Below, piece after piece: positions 42,004 to 50,287 of a DNA stretch of 64,000 nt; position 1 is the first letter of the stretch; each line of letters opens with the position of its first letter. The position numbers and the translations under genes were made by a program. The notes under the pieces are model-generated. The model ran no database searches, was not told where the DNA came from, and worked only from the letters and a program-made list of their open reading frames with translations. This stretch comes from Acidobacteriaceae bacterium KBS 83 (GTDB lineage: Bacteria > Acidobacteriota > Terriglobia > Terriglobales > Acidobacteriaceae): positions 124,001-188,000 of the forward strand of contig KB906737.1 of NCBI GenBank assembly GCA_000381585.1, given 5' to 3'.

Positions 42004-42738
42004 TCAACCGCCCAGCTTCACCAGCGCCGCCGCGCTGGTCAGCCTGCGCTCCAGGTGCCGCTCCAGCGTCTGGACGGAAAATCGCCGCAGGTCGCGCGCA
42101 CGCTCCCGCGGCCACGGATCATCGAGCAACGCGCCAGCCGGCGCGTGAAAGATCTGCGCCGCCAGCCTCTGCGACTCCGCGCTCAACGTTCCGGAAGCCA
42201 GCCGCTTGTGGTGCACGCACACCAGGCCGTCGGACAGTGCATGAAAATACGCAGGCGCCCCATCCAACGCTTCCCCGCACAACATGCAGCGCCGCAACTC
42301 CGGCAGCCAGCCCATCAGCCGCGTCATCCACAGCGCAAAATAGGTCACCGGCATCCACACACTGCCTGTCTCTGCTGCTTCGAGAACCGTCAACAGCAGG
42401 CGGAAGACCGCATCATTCGGATCGTGATCCGGCTGCGTCTCGTCGATCACTTCGGCAAAGAAGGCGAGCGCGCTCAGCCGCGTATAGTCCACCGCGACCG
42501 ACAGCGGCGAGCGCACGATCTCAAAGTAGTCCAGCCGCACCAGATCCTGTCGCGGCCTCTCGACAAAGCTGGCGCGCACATGCGTCATCGGTTCCAGCGC
42601 TCCGCCAAAGCGGCGGCGGCTCTTCGCGGCCGACTTCGCCACGCCCTTCAGCTTCCCGAATTCGCGCGTGAAAAGCGTGACAATCTGGTCCGCCTCGCGG
42701 ATCGGCCACGTCCGCAGCACAATGGCTTCAGCGTTCAT
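42004..42738 (-). CDS. recO: DNA repair protein RecO
   Basis: A 244-residue RecO. The N-terminal OB fold has EAIVLRTWPIREADQIVTLF and GKLKGVAKSAAKSRRRFGGA. The C-terminal helical part has the zinc-site region RRCMLCGEALDG with a later cysteine in GLVCVHH. RecO loads RecA onto single-stranded gaps with RecR (and RecF). The start MNAEAIVL matches family N-termini. A ferredoxin gene follows upstream on the same strand, with its own terminator between, so recO probably has a separate promoter. Confidence 0.93.
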   Translation of the reverse strand: MNAEAIVLRTWPIREADQIVTLFTREFGKLKGVAKSAAKSRRRFGGALEPMTHVRASFVERPRQDLVRLDYFEIVRSPLSVAVDYTRLSALAFFAEVIDETQPDHDPNDAVFRLLLTVLEAAETGSVWMPVTYFALWMTRLMGWLPELRRCMLCGEALDGAPAYFHALSDGLVCVHHKRLASGTLSAESQRLAAQIFHAPAGALLDDPWPRERARDLRRFSVQTLERHLERRLTSAAALVKLGG

Positions 42739-42792
42739 CTTCTGTCACACACATTGTGAGCACTTACGCCGCTTCCGCTACAGAAACAGCAA

Positions 42793-42814
42793 CGCGCAAC
42801 CCGAAGGCTGCGCG
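42793..42814 (-). terminator. Intrinsic terminator after the ferredoxin gene
   Basis: On the minus strand a 9-bp stem (one G-T pair) closes a TTCG tetraloop, an unusually stable hairpin, followed by TTGCTGTTTCTG. It begins 21 bases past the ferredoxin stop and 55 bases before the recO start. Confidence 0.78.
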
Positions 42815-42835
42815 CTGGGAAAAATTCTGTGACGG

Positions 42836-43096
42836 TTAACGTCCAAAGTGCGCGGCGTTCTTCTCCGTATAGCTCGACCACTTCTCCGGCAGGTCGTCGC
42901 CGGCGAAGATGGCTGAAACCGGGCATACCGGGACGCAGGCGCCGCAGTCGATGCATTCCACCGGATCGATGTACAGCTGCTCCGCTTCGGCATGGTCGCC
43001 TTCATCCTTCTTGGGATGAATGCAGTCGACGGGGCAGGCATCGACGCAAGCCGAGTCCTTGGTACCGATGCAGGGTTCTGCGATTACGTAAGCCAT
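42836..43096 (-). CDS. 7Fe/8Fe-type ferredoxin
   Basis: An 86-residue ferredoxin. Cysteines C9, C17, C21 and C25 (motif C-x7-C-x3-C-x3-C) and C48, C51, C54 and C58 (CIDCGACVPVCP) match the 3Fe-4S/4Fe-4S or double 4Fe-4S ferredoxins with the spacing of the FdxA type. The start is the ATG at 43096 (MAYVIAEPC) with GGAG about 9-10 bases upstream; the frame is open 24 codons further but without family sequence. It could donate electrons to the desaturase or radical SAM enzymes, but no direct link is visible. Confidence 0.92.
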   Translation of the reverse strand: MAYVIAEPCIGTKDSACVDACPVDCIHPKKDEGDHAEAEQLYIDPVECIDCGACVPVCPVSAIFAGDDLPEKWSSYTEKNAAHFGR

Positions 43097-43186
43097 GAAA
43101 CCAATCTCCAGTGCGGGTGCGTTGCTCTCGATTGTAACAGCTAAGCGGAGGCGGAAAGTGGTCCCCACAACGCGCAGATCCCACTC

Positions 43187-44077
43187 TTAAAAGCTAGCCC
43201 GCCGCGCTGCAAACTCCGCCGGCGTCGGCACCGGTTCGATATCGCGGCCGGCAAACATATCCTCGAAAAATTGGCTCAGTTCAGACAGCAGCAGCCCGTT
43301 CGTGGCCAGGATCTCACGGCTCTCCAGCTTGAATGGCGTGCCCTCAAATCCGGTCATCGTCCCGCCCGACTCGGTCACCATCAGCACGCCTGCCGCCGTA
43401 TCCCACGGATTCAGATTGAACTCCCAGTACGCATCGAAGCGGCCGGCGGCCGTGTAGGCAAGATCGAGCGCGGCTGCCCCCGCGCGCCGTACTCCATGCG
43501 AGCGCAACGTGAGCTGCTGATAAAAGTGGATGTTCGGATTCTCGTGCCGCTTGTGACTGGGAAAGCCCGTCGCCAGCAGCGCCTCCTGCAGATGCGCCGT
43601 CTTCGACACATGCAGTTGCCGCCCGTTCAGGTAAGCGCCACTCCCCTTCTCCGCCACGAAGAGCTCGTTGTGCACCGGCTGATAGATCACGCCTGCGATG
43701 ATCTCGCCGTCCTCATCCGGCTTGAGCCCCGGCGGCCGATGCTCCAACCCCAGCGACACGCAGAAATACGGAAAGCCATGCGCGAAGTTCGTCGTGCCGT
43801 CCAGCGGATCGACATACCAGCGATACTCCGCCTCGAGCCGCGCGCGCGTCCCCTCCTCGCCGTAGATGCCATGATTCGGAAAGGTCTCGCGCAGCTTCTC
43901 CACGATCAGCTTTTCGCTCGCGCGGTCCGCCTCCGTCACCAGGTCGACATCGCCCTTGTACTCGGTGCGCACTCCGCGCTCATGGAAATCGTGGAGCAGC
44001 AGCCCCGCCTCAAGCGCAATCGCCGCCGCCGGCACGGCTAGTCCAAGGTTCAGCGAGTCAGGCAACTGGCTAATCAC
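43187..44077 (-). CDS. Inositol monophosphatase-family protein (SuhB-like)
   Basis: A 296-residue Mg-dependent phosphatase. Motifs are VTEADRASEKLI, YGEEGT (metal-binding Glu pair), YVDPLDGTTNFAHGFP (the signature) and NPWDTAAGVLMVTESGG. Substrates could be inositol phosphate, a sugar phosphate or PAP. Start choice: a GTG at 44077 has GGGAG seven bases upstream and overlaps the end of the Hfq-like gene by 8 bases; the ATG at 44116 would lie 47 bases inside that gene and lacks a site. The GTG start implies coupling with the Hfq-like gene. Confidence 0.88.
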   Translation of the reverse strand: MISQLPDSLNLGLAVPAAAIALEAGLLLHDFHERGVRTEYKGDVDLVTEADRASEKLIVEKLRETFPNHGIYGEEGTRARLEAEYRWYVDPLDGTTNFAHGFPYFCVSLGLEHRPPGLKPDEDGEIIAGVIYQPVHNELFVAEKGSGAYLNGRQLHVSKTAHLQEALLATGFPSHKRHENPNIHFYQQLTLRSHGVRRAGAAALDLAYTAAGRFDAYWEFNLNPWDTAAGVLMVTESGGTMTGFEGTPFKLESREILATNGLLLSELSQFFEDMFAGRDIEPVPTPAEFAARRASF

Positions 44078-44393
44078 GGCGCATCTCCCTTGTGTCCCTT
44101 GCTTCATCAGATGCATTCCGTGCGACGTCGTTCTTCGGCGCGCGCCGTCCCTGCTCCGTAATTGTGCGGATCTGCTGCTTGTAGATGAACAGGTTCGGCT
44201 GTCCCTCGCGCGTCAGCCGGATCATGCGGTCATCGAAGTATTCGATCCAGCCCGAGACGCTCTCACCATCGCGCAGCTTCACTGTCACCGGCACCTGCTT
44301 GTCCGAAAGGAAGCGCAGATAGGCCGCCTCCTGTCCCGTATCCCCAGGCGGCGGTGATTTGCGGCTCCGGCGCGATGCACTCTCACTCGCCAT
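44070..44393 (-). CDS. Hfq-like Sm-fold protein
   Basis: A 107-residue protein with an Sm/Hfq-like core (about 25-77): YLRFLSDKQVPVTVKLRDGE, SVSGWIEYFDDRMIRLTREG and NLFIYKQQIRTI. The Sm1 part matches Hfq well (VPVTV-x-L-x-x-G). The Sm2 YKHAI motif of Hfq is YKQQI here, so the proximal-face RNA pocket is changed. The N-terminus (SRRSRKSPPPGD) and the C-terminus are polar and charged. The role may be sRNA or mRNA binding, but the changed motif makes that uncertain. It is coupled to the downstream phosphatase gene. Confidence 0.72.
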   Translation of the reverse strand: MASESASRRSRKSPPPGDTGQEAAYLRFLSDKQVPVTVKLRDGESVSGWIEYFDDRMIRLTREGQPNLFIYKQQIRTITEQGRRAPKNDVARNASDEARDTREMRRD

Positions 44394-44413
44394 GCCGCGA
44401 TTGTAGCCGACCG

Positions 44414-45322
44414 TCAGGGCGCGGCGGATGCGTAATATCCCGGCCGATTGCGCACGCTGTACTTCGCGCTGTTGGCAGGGTTTGTCATCTTTACCGCGAT
44501 AGAGCGAAATGCTCCCTGCTCTTCCGGCGCAGGTTTGCGCGCATAATAGCCCAACAGATACTGCGTCCGCAGATCGTCCGCAATACGACGGAAGATCTGG
44601 TCGATCGATGCCTGATCGGCATAGTACGCGCGCCCTCCGGTCTGCTCCGCCAGCGTAATCATCGCGTGCTCCCCTGCCAGGTCGCGCCCGGCGCTCGATG
44701 CCACCGGCACATCGATGATGCTGTAAATCATCACCTCGTCGCGCACCGCCTCATCCAGCGCGTCCTGGTAGCTCACGCCATTCACTGTATTGTCGCCGTC
44801 CGAGATCATCAGCAGCACCCGTCGTCCATGCTCCGGCCGCAGCAGATCTGAAGCCAGCGAAACGGTGCTATAGAACGCGGTGCCCCCTGAACCGGGACGC
44901 AATTCGCCAAGCCCTGCGCCGATCCGCTTCGCATCCCCGGTAAAACCCGTCACCTCGCGCGTGCCATCCGAGAATGCGACAACATTGGCACGGTCCTGCT
45001 TGCGCAGCACAGCTTTCGCAAAGTGCTGCGCGGCCTGCTGTTCCGCCGCAAAGTCCTTGTACACGCTACCGCTCAGGTCGACGGCGAGCACGATCGCCAG
45101 CGGCGCCGAAGTGTCCCGCTCAAAAACCGCGATGTTCTGCGCCTTGCCGTTCTCGAAGAGCTGAAAATCCTCTTTCGTCAGTCCTCCGATCGGCGCGCCC
45201 GCCTTATCTGTCACACTGGCGAATACATTCACCAGCGGCACGTCCACATGGAAGGTGGGCTGCTTCTGGCCCACGCATACGGTGGCCAGAAGCAGAGCGG
45301 GTGACAGCAACGCGCATCTCAT
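44414..45322 (-). CDS. Secreted VWFA-related protein of acidobacterial type
   Basis: A 302-residue exported protein. A signal peptide (about 1-19) is followed by HVDVPLVNVFASVTDKAGAP and LTKEDFQLFENG, the characteristic lead-in of VWFA-related acidobacterial proteins. The VWA domain (about 75-260) has the metal-site motif VDLSGSVYKD (DxSxS), a TREVTGFT region and LLMISDGDNTV. It probably binds a partner protein or ligand in the periplasm. The ATG at 45322 overlaps the moaD-moaE stop (ATGA), an odd coupling for two unrelated functions. Confidence 0.85.
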   Translation of the reverse strand: MRCALLSPALLLATVCVGQKQPTFHVDVPLVNVFASVTDKAGAPIGGLTKEDFQLFENGKAQNIAVFERDTSAPLAIVLAVDLSGSVYKDFAAEQQAAQHFAKAVLRKQDRANVVAFSDGTREVTGFTGDAKRIGAGLGELRPGSGGTAFYSTVSLASDLLRPEHGRRVLLMISDGDNTVNGVSYQDALDEAVRDEVMIYSIIDVPVASSAGRDLAGEHAMITLAEQTGGRAYYADQASIDQIFRRIADDLRTQYLLGYYARKPAPEEQGAFRSIAVKMTNPANSAKYSVRNRPGYYASAAP

Positions 45323-46023
45323 GCTGACGACCCGGGCTGCAGTTCTGCCGGAAACGGCTCGCCGTCCGTCCACACCGCGCCGTCGGCGAAGTGCTCCTTC
45401 TTCCACACCGGCACAGTGCGCTTCAGCGTATCGATCAGCCATCGGCACGCATCGAAGGCAGCGCCGCGATGTGCCGAGGTCACGACGATCACAATGCTGC
45501 TTTCGCCGATCTCAAGTCTTCCCAGCCGGTGCATCACCCCCACACGGTCAATAGCAAACCGCTCCTGCGCCTCACGGGCGAGCTTCCGCATCTCCGCCAG
45601 CGCCATCTCCTCATACGCCTCGTAGTCGAGATACAGCGTCTTCCGTCCGCGCGTGTTGTCCCGCACGATGCCGTCGAAGACGACCACCGCCCCATCCGCC
45701 GGCTGCTTCAACGCCGCCACCAGCGCATCGCGATCAATCCTTTCGCGAACGAGAGCAACTACCGGCTCTCGAGCCGCGCCATCCACCCCGCCCGACACCG
45801 GAGGCAGCAACGCCACCTCATCCCCTTCGTTCAGCACCGTGGATGCCGGCGCATACTCCTGGTTCACCGCAACCGCCAGCGCCGACCACACCGGATGAGA
45901 CGCCCCATTGCGAAGCCGCTCCAGCAAGTGCGCCACCGTCGCAGCCTCCGGCAACATCACAGCTTCACCGCTCGACGAAAGAAGGTCCTTGAGCACACCG
46001 AAGAATAGGACGCGCACCTGCAT
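45319..46023 (-). CDS. MoaD-MoaE fusion, molybdopterin synthase
   Basis: A 234-residue fusion. Residues 1-79 are a MoaD ubiquitin-like domain (VRVLFFGVLKDLLSSSGEAV) ending LLPPVSGG with Gly78-Gly79. Residues about 85-230 are MoaE: DGIVRDNTRG, HRLGRLEIGE, SAHRGAAFDACRWLIDTLK and the catalytic lysine region PVWKKEHF. MoaD must carry a C-terminal glycine thiocarboxylate to donate sulfur to precursor Z. Here Gly79 is followed directly by more protein, so cleavage after GG or a separate MoaD is needed. The only other molybdenum-cofactor gene would be outside the window. Confidence 0.9.
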   Translation of the reverse strand: MQVRVLFFGVLKDLLSSSGEAVMLPEAATVAHLLERLRNGASHPVWSALAVAVNQEYAPASTVLNEGDEVALLPPVSGGVDGAAREPVVALVRERIDRDALVAALKQPADGAVVVFDGIVRDNTRGRKTLYLDYEAYEEMALAEMRKLAREAQERFAIDRVGVMHRLGRLEIGESSIVIVVTSAHRGAAFDACRWLIDTLKRTVPVWKKEHFADGAVWTDGEPFPAELQPGSSA

Positions 46024-46078
46024 GCTGTTCAGCTTAAGCGGAAGCAGGGTCTATGTCAGATAGACCTCGTCTCCCGTG

Positions 46079-46104
46079 GGGCTTTTTCTCCAAGTAAAAA
46101 GCCC
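46079..46104. repeat. Inverted repeat in the moaDE/HerA-like intergenic region
   Basis: GGGCTTTTT and AAAAAGCCC are perfect 9-bp arms around an 8-base loop, within the 223-bp divergent region between the MoaD-MoaE gene and the HerA-like gene. It lies upstream of both genes, so it is not an ordinary terminator for either. It could be a regulator site or an mRNA leader hairpin. I see nothing else clear in this gap. Confidence 0.5.
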
Positions 46105-46246
46105 ACATAGCGACTCCTGACTACGCCGCTTCCACCCTGCTTCGCTTTTAGACGGTCTGCATTCATGAAAGTAGTAGCGGCGTGCGCTCGCGCCTGCACC
46201 GGTGTACCTTCAGAACGACAGAAAACTTATCCATGGGAGCACAAGA

Positions 46247-47797
46247 ATGGCCCAGCCAATGCTGATCGCAAAAGAGACCACTTCCAAAGACGATCTCCTG
46301 CTGTTGCCCGGGCTCACCAATCGCCATGGCCTGGTGGCCGGCGCCACCGGCACCGGCAAAACCGTCACCCTGCAGGTCATCGCCGAGGCGCTCAGCCGCA
46401 ACGGCGTGCCGGTCTTCGCCGCAGACGTGAAGGGCGACCTCTCCGGCATCAGCCAGCCCGGACAGAACAGCCCTAAGTTCGCGCAGCGCCTCAAGACGAT
46501 GGGCATGGATGCGCCCGCCTTCGCCGGCTGCCCCGTCACCTTCTGGGATGTCTTCGGCGAACAGGGCCACCCCGTCCGCGCCACTGTTTCGGAGATGGGC
46601 CCGCTGCTACTCGGCCGCATCCTCAATCTCAACGACACGCAGGCCGGCGTCCTCACCCTGGTCTTCAAGATCGCCGACGACGAAGGCCTCCTGCTGCTCG
46701 ATCTCAAAGACCTGCGCACCATGCTGCAGCACGCCGGCGACAACGCCGCGCAGTACAAGACGCAATACGGCAACATCTCCGCCGCCAGCATCGGCGCCAT
46801 CCAGCGCAATCTCATCGCGCTCGAGCAGCAGGGTGGCGACAAATTCTTCGGCGAGCCCGCACTGAACATCGACGACCTGCTGCAGACCGGCCCCAATGGC
46901 CACGGCGTCGTCAACATCCTCACCGCAGACAAGCTCATGCAGTCGCCGCAGCTCTACGCCACCTTCCTGCTCTGGCTGCTAACGGAACTTTTCGAGCGCC
47001 TGCCCGAAGTGGGCGATCCTGAAAAGCCGAAGCTCGTCTTCTTCTTCGACGAGGCCCATCTGCTCTTCAACGATCTGCCTTCCTCCCTCGGCGCGCGCAT
47101 CGAGCAGGTCGTCCGCCTCATCCGCTCCAAAGGCATCGGCGTCTACTTCGTCACCCAGAACCCGAACGATGTCTCGCAGGTCGTCCTCAGCCAGCTCGGC
47201 AACCGCGTGCAGCACGCTCTCCGCGCCTTCACGCCCGCCGATCAGAAAGGCGTCAAGGCAGCCGCCGACACCTTCCGCACCAACCCCAAGCTCGACACCG
47301 CCAACGTCATCACCCAGCTCGCCGTTGGTGAGGCTTTGGTGTCCTTTTTAGACGAGGGCGGTACCCCAGGCATCGTCCAGCGCGCGCTCGTCTGCCCGCC
47401 CGCCAGCCAGATCGGCCCGATCACACCGGAGCAGCGTAAGCAGGTCATCGCCAGCTCACCCGTCGCCGGCGTCTACGAGAAAGCCGTTGACCGCGAGTCC
47501 GCCTACGAACGCCTCACCGGCAAGGCGCAGCAATCGCCCACCGACACCCAGATGCAGCAGCGCGAAAAAGTCCAGACCCAGGCGCAGACCACCATGCAGC
47601 AGCAAGGAACAGGCAGCGGCATGGGCGGAATGTTGAATGAGGCGATGGGCGCACTCTTCGGAAGCGGCAGCTCCCGCCGCATTTCCCCCGGCCAGGCGAT
47701 GGTGAACAGCGCCGCGCGAGCCATAGGCTCACAGGTAGGACGGGACCTGATTCGCGGCGCCCTGGGCACGCTGCTCGGAGGTTCGAAACGGCGGTAG
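46247..47797 (+). CDS. HerA-like DUF853 ATPase
   Basis: A 516-residue P-loop ATPase of the DUF853/HerA-VirB4-like superfamily. Walker A is GATGTGKT (about 30-37), Walker B is KLVFFFDEAHLLF (about 262-274), with a sensor region YFVTQNPNDVSQVVLSQLGN and an arginine-rich C-terminal glycine segment. The tail (about 415-515) is Gln/Met/Gly-rich low complexity. GGGAG lies seven bases before the ATG. The family's function is undefined; relatedness suggests DNA or protein translocation. It is not in a defence or conjugation neighbourhood here. Confidence 0.85.
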   Translation: MAQPMLIAKETTSKDDLLLLPGLTNRHGLVAGATGTGKTVTLQVIAEALSRNGVPVFAADVKGDLSGISQPGQNSPKFAQRLKTMGMDAPAFAGCPVTFWDVFGEQGHPVRATVSEMGPLLLGRILNLNDTQAGVLTLVFKIADDEGLLLLDLKDLRTMLQHAGDNAAQYKTQYGNISAASIGAIQRNLIALEQQGGDKFFGEPALNIDDLLQTGPNGHGVVNILTADKLMQSPQLYATFLLWLLTELFERLPEVGDPEKPKLVFFFDEAHLLFNDLPSSLGARIEQVVRLIRSKGIGVYFVTQNPNDVSQVVLSQLGNRVQHALRAFTPADQKGVKAAADTFRTNPKLDTANVITQLAVGEALVSFLDEGGTPGIVQRALVCPPASQIGPITPEQRKQVIASSPVAGVYEKAVDRESAYERLTGKAQQSPTDTQMQQREKVQTQAQTTMQQQGTGSGMGGMLNEAMGALFGSGSSRRISPGQAMVNSAARAIGSQVGRDLIRGALGTLLGGSKRR

Positions 47798-47868
47798 GTG
47801 ATCCGTATAGCTGACACGAAAGTCACATGCAGCGGAGCACGCTCTAAGCCGTATCTTGATACCTCAGC

Positions 47869-48405
47869 ATGAAGAAACAACGAAGCATTGCGGGACTCCT
47901 TTGGGCTGCCATTACGTTGCTGGGTGCCAACGCTGCCACAGCCCAACCGGCCACAAGCAATGCGACCGTGGTTTTCTATACCCACGGCAATCGGGCCACA
48001 TCGAGTCTACCTGGAACGAAAAATGGGATCTTTTGGGGAAAGCTCTATGATGGAAAAGATTTACTGCTCAACTTTCGACAAGGCTTTTTCGCAGAAAACA
48101 ATCTGATCATCGCTATTGCGTTTGAACCCGGTCCGCATACATTCTCAGCCGGCTACCCCACGATGCCCACCAAGCACGGTCAGTTGTCGTTGGCACTGGA
48201 GCCCAACAAGACCTATTTTGTCCGGGCTGAATCAGAATCGGAAGGGATTGTTCTCGTCGAATTCGAAAAAGGGCGTCTCGATCAAGTGTCCTGCGAGATC
48301 GCGCGTAAGGAAACACAAAAGGCAACGCTTCTCAGCAATAAGAAACTTGTTCCGAATCGGAGAGGCAGTATCGTTCCATTGCCGTTTCCGGTCACTTGCC
48401 CTTAG
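47869..48405 (+). CDS. Exported protein with DUF2846-like domain
   Basis: A 178-residue protein with a signal peptide (ending ATAQ at about residue 26). The body resembles DUF2846-type lipoprotein-like domains: a strand pair with LLNFRQGFFAENNLI, then EPGPHTFSAGYPTMPTK, LALEPNKTYFVRAESE and an amphipathic helix. There is no lipobox cysteine, so it is probably soluble in the periplasm. Base composition is less GC-rich than the neighbours. The function is unknown. Confidence 0.65.
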   Translation: MKKQRSIAGLLWAAITLLGANAATAQPATSNATVVFYTHGNRATSSLPGTKNGIFWGKLYDGKDLLLNFRQGFFAENNLIIAIAFEPGPHTFSAGYPTMPTKHGQLSLALEPNKTYFVRAESESEGIVLVEFEKGRLDQVSCEIARKETQKATLLSNKKLVPNRRGSIVPLPFPVTCP

Positions 48406-48492
48406 TCTTCCTCACCCTACCGCGGCACCAGCACCCCGGCATGTTCCGGAATCTTCTGATCCGTCCCCGAGCGCTCTTTCAACCCGCATCAC

Positions 48493-48580
48493 TCTGTCAA
48501 CCTGAGCGTAACCGAAGGTGGAGCGAAGGATCTGCTGTATCTAGCGTTCGATACCGGCGCGTAGCGCCGCTCAACCAAAC
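48493..48580. repeat. Dispersed intergenic repeat, family B (fullest copy)
   Basis: Begins CTGTCAACCTGAGCG, continues CGAAGGTGGAGCGAAGG and ATCTGCTGTAT, and ends with a perfect hairpin CGGCGC, GTA, GCGCCG. A partial copy lies at 34988-35046 and a related pair at 57329-57431. It fills the gap between the DUF2846-like gene and the convergent uppS end. Confidence 0.7.
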
Positions 48581-48602
48581 CTCAACACAGATCTCCAACT
48601 CC

Positions 48603-49427
48603 CTACCGCGACACCAAAACCTCAGCCTGCTCCGGAATCTCCTCATCCGTGTGCGTCTTCAACCCGCCATACCGCCGCTCCCGCCGCTGATACTCGGCAA
48701 TCGCCTCCAGCAGATGCAAACCACGAAAATCCGGCCAGAAGCGCTCCGTCACAAAAATCTCCGAGTAGGCAATCTGCCACAGCAGGAAGTTCGAAATCCG
48801 CATCTCGCCTGAAGTGCGGATCACCAGGTCAGGATCGGGCATGTGCGCCGTGTACAGGTGCCGGTGCAGGTCCGCTTCAGTAATGTGTTCCATGGTCTTG
48901 TGCTTCGCCGCGCGCTCCCGCGCCAGCGCTGCAAACGCGTCGATAATCTCCGACCGCGCTCCGTAGTTCAAAGCCAGCGTCAACACCGTGCCCGTGTTGC
49001 GCGCCGTCGCCTCGGCAGCCTGCTGCATCTGCTCCTGTACCTCGGCAGGCAGCTCATGCGTGCGGCCGATATACGCGATGCGCACGTTGTTGTCGTTCAT
49101 GCGCTGCACATTGTTGATCAGATACGAGCGCAAGAGGCGCATCAGGAAGTTGACTTCCGTCTTGGGCCGTTTCAGGTTGTTCTCAAGTGAAAAGGCGTAG
49201 AGCGTCAGCCACGGCAGATCGATGCGCGACGCGGTCTCTACAACGTACTGCACCGACTCGGCGCCCTGCTGGTGGCCCAGAAAGCGCTTCAGGCTGCGGC
49301 GACCGGCCCAGCGGCCGTTGCCGTCCATAATGATCGCGATGTGTGCTGGCATTCGCTCAGGATTGAGCGACCGGTAGATAGCCTGCTCCTCCGGCGAGAG
49401 CTCGTGGGCCCGGCTGGCTGACTTCAT
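48603..49427 (-). CDS. uppS: Isoprenyl (undecaprenyl) diphosphate synthase
   Basis: A cis-prenyltransferase of 274 residues from the ATG at 49427. Motifs are IIMDGNGRWAGRR (Asp35 metal site), GHQQGAESVQ, YAFSLENNLKRPKTEVNFLM, LNYGARSEIIDA, and the C-terminal DLVIRTSGEMRISNFLLWQ and EIFVTERFWPDF. It makes the C55 lipid carrier for peptidoglycan and O-antigen. The conserved SxENWKRP segment reads SLENNLKRP, with one extra residue and no tryptophan. An upstream in-frame start at 49484 would add 19 residues without family match. Confidence 0.92.
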   Translation of the reverse strand: MKSASRAHELSPEEQAIYRSLNPERMPAHIAIIMDGNGRWAGRRSLKRFLGHQQGAESVQYVVETASRIDLPWLTLYAFSLENNLKRPKTEVNFLMRLLRSYLINNVQRMNDNNVRIAYIGRTHELPAEVQEQMQQAAEATARNTGTVLTLALNYGARSEIIDAFAALARERAAKHKTMEHITEADLHRHLYTAHMPDPDLVIRTSGEMRISNFLLWQIAYSEIFVTERFWPDFRGLHLLEAIAEYQRRERRYGGLKTHTDEEIPEQAEVLVSR

Positions 49428-49550
49428 TTGAGAACGCCCTTCCCTCTCAGCCTCGACCGTAGCACACGGCGGAGCGCCTCGCAATGCGCACGGGCCGTCT
49501 GGAGAAAACGCCCGTGCGCGCTGCGTTAAGGCGAGATGAAGGACCCGCGA

Positions 49551-50093
49551 CTACGCTACTGCGGTGCGCCGGCGGCCCATTGCCATATCGCGCACCTGGT
49601 TCAGGAACATCGAACGCTGCAGTGCATCCAGCTTCGAGATCAGCGGCGCAATCTCCGACAGGAAGGGATCGGCCAGCATCGCATACGCGTCGTCATGCTG
49701 CCGGTTCCGCGCATCATGCAACAGGTTGCACATGTCCACCTCGAGCGCCGTCGCCAGCCGCTCTAGCGAAGACAAGGTCGGCATCGCCTTCCCGTTTTCG
49801 ATCTTCGAGATGTAAGTGCGGGGCACCTGCATGCGCCCTGCGAGCTGCCGCTGCGACAAGTTGCGGCCGCGCCGGGCGTCGCGCACCGCGCGCGCCACCT
49901 GAAGACCGCCCTCTTCCGCCTCGGGTTCACGAGACGCAGAGGTCGCGGCCGGCATAACCGGTTCAGGCTCTTCCATCTCCAGGGATTTGCGGCACCTTCT
50001 GCAGAGTGCATTCATCGTGCGGAATTGCACGAGACTGCAGTGGGTGCAACGTAGTACCTCGCGCGCCTCAGGGGTTGCTAAGGTTGTTGCCAT
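49551..50093 (-). CDS. Zinc-ribbon plus XRE-type helix-turn-helix regulator
   Basis: A 180-residue protein with two parts. The N-terminus has a CxxC...CxxC pair (C16, C19, C31, C34) of zinc-ribbon form. After an acidic linker, residues about 66-125 are a cro/XRE helix-turn-helix: RNLSQRQLAGRMQVPRTYIS and KIENGKAMPTLSSLERLATA. The last 50 residues are helical (LADPFLSEIAPLISKLD). It would bind DNA; the metal site may sense redox or zinc, or serve only structure. It ends near the uppS start on the same strand and has no evident target gene. Confidence 0.82.
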   Translation of the reverse strand: MATTLATPEAREVLRCTHCSLVQFRTMNALCRRCRKSLEMEEPEPVMPAATSASREPEAEEGGLQVARAVRDARRGRNLSQRQLAGRMQVPRTYISKIENGKAMPTLSSLERLATALEVDMCNLLHDARNRQHDDAYAMLADPFLSEIAPLISKLDALQRSMFLNQVRDMAMGRRRTAVA

Positions 50094-50287
50094 AAGTTGT
50101 ACGGAGGCCAGAGCGGGCTTCCCTCGCCGCAGAACCGAAGTCCTGCCAGCGCATAGCTACAGTGCAGCAGCGTTGATTTTTATGTCAAGTGGAAATATCG
50201 TCGAAAGCCATTGGACACTCGAAAAAGTCGGTATGAAACCCGAAGAAACCAAGAACAATGCCGATTCACAACTAACGCGGAGGTGGA

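Noticed and set aside
41215-42759. Plus-strand frame of about 514 residues spanning the end of ClC and recO
   Set aside because: It overlaps two conserved genes in other frames and consists of Arg/His/Pro-rich sequence with no domain.
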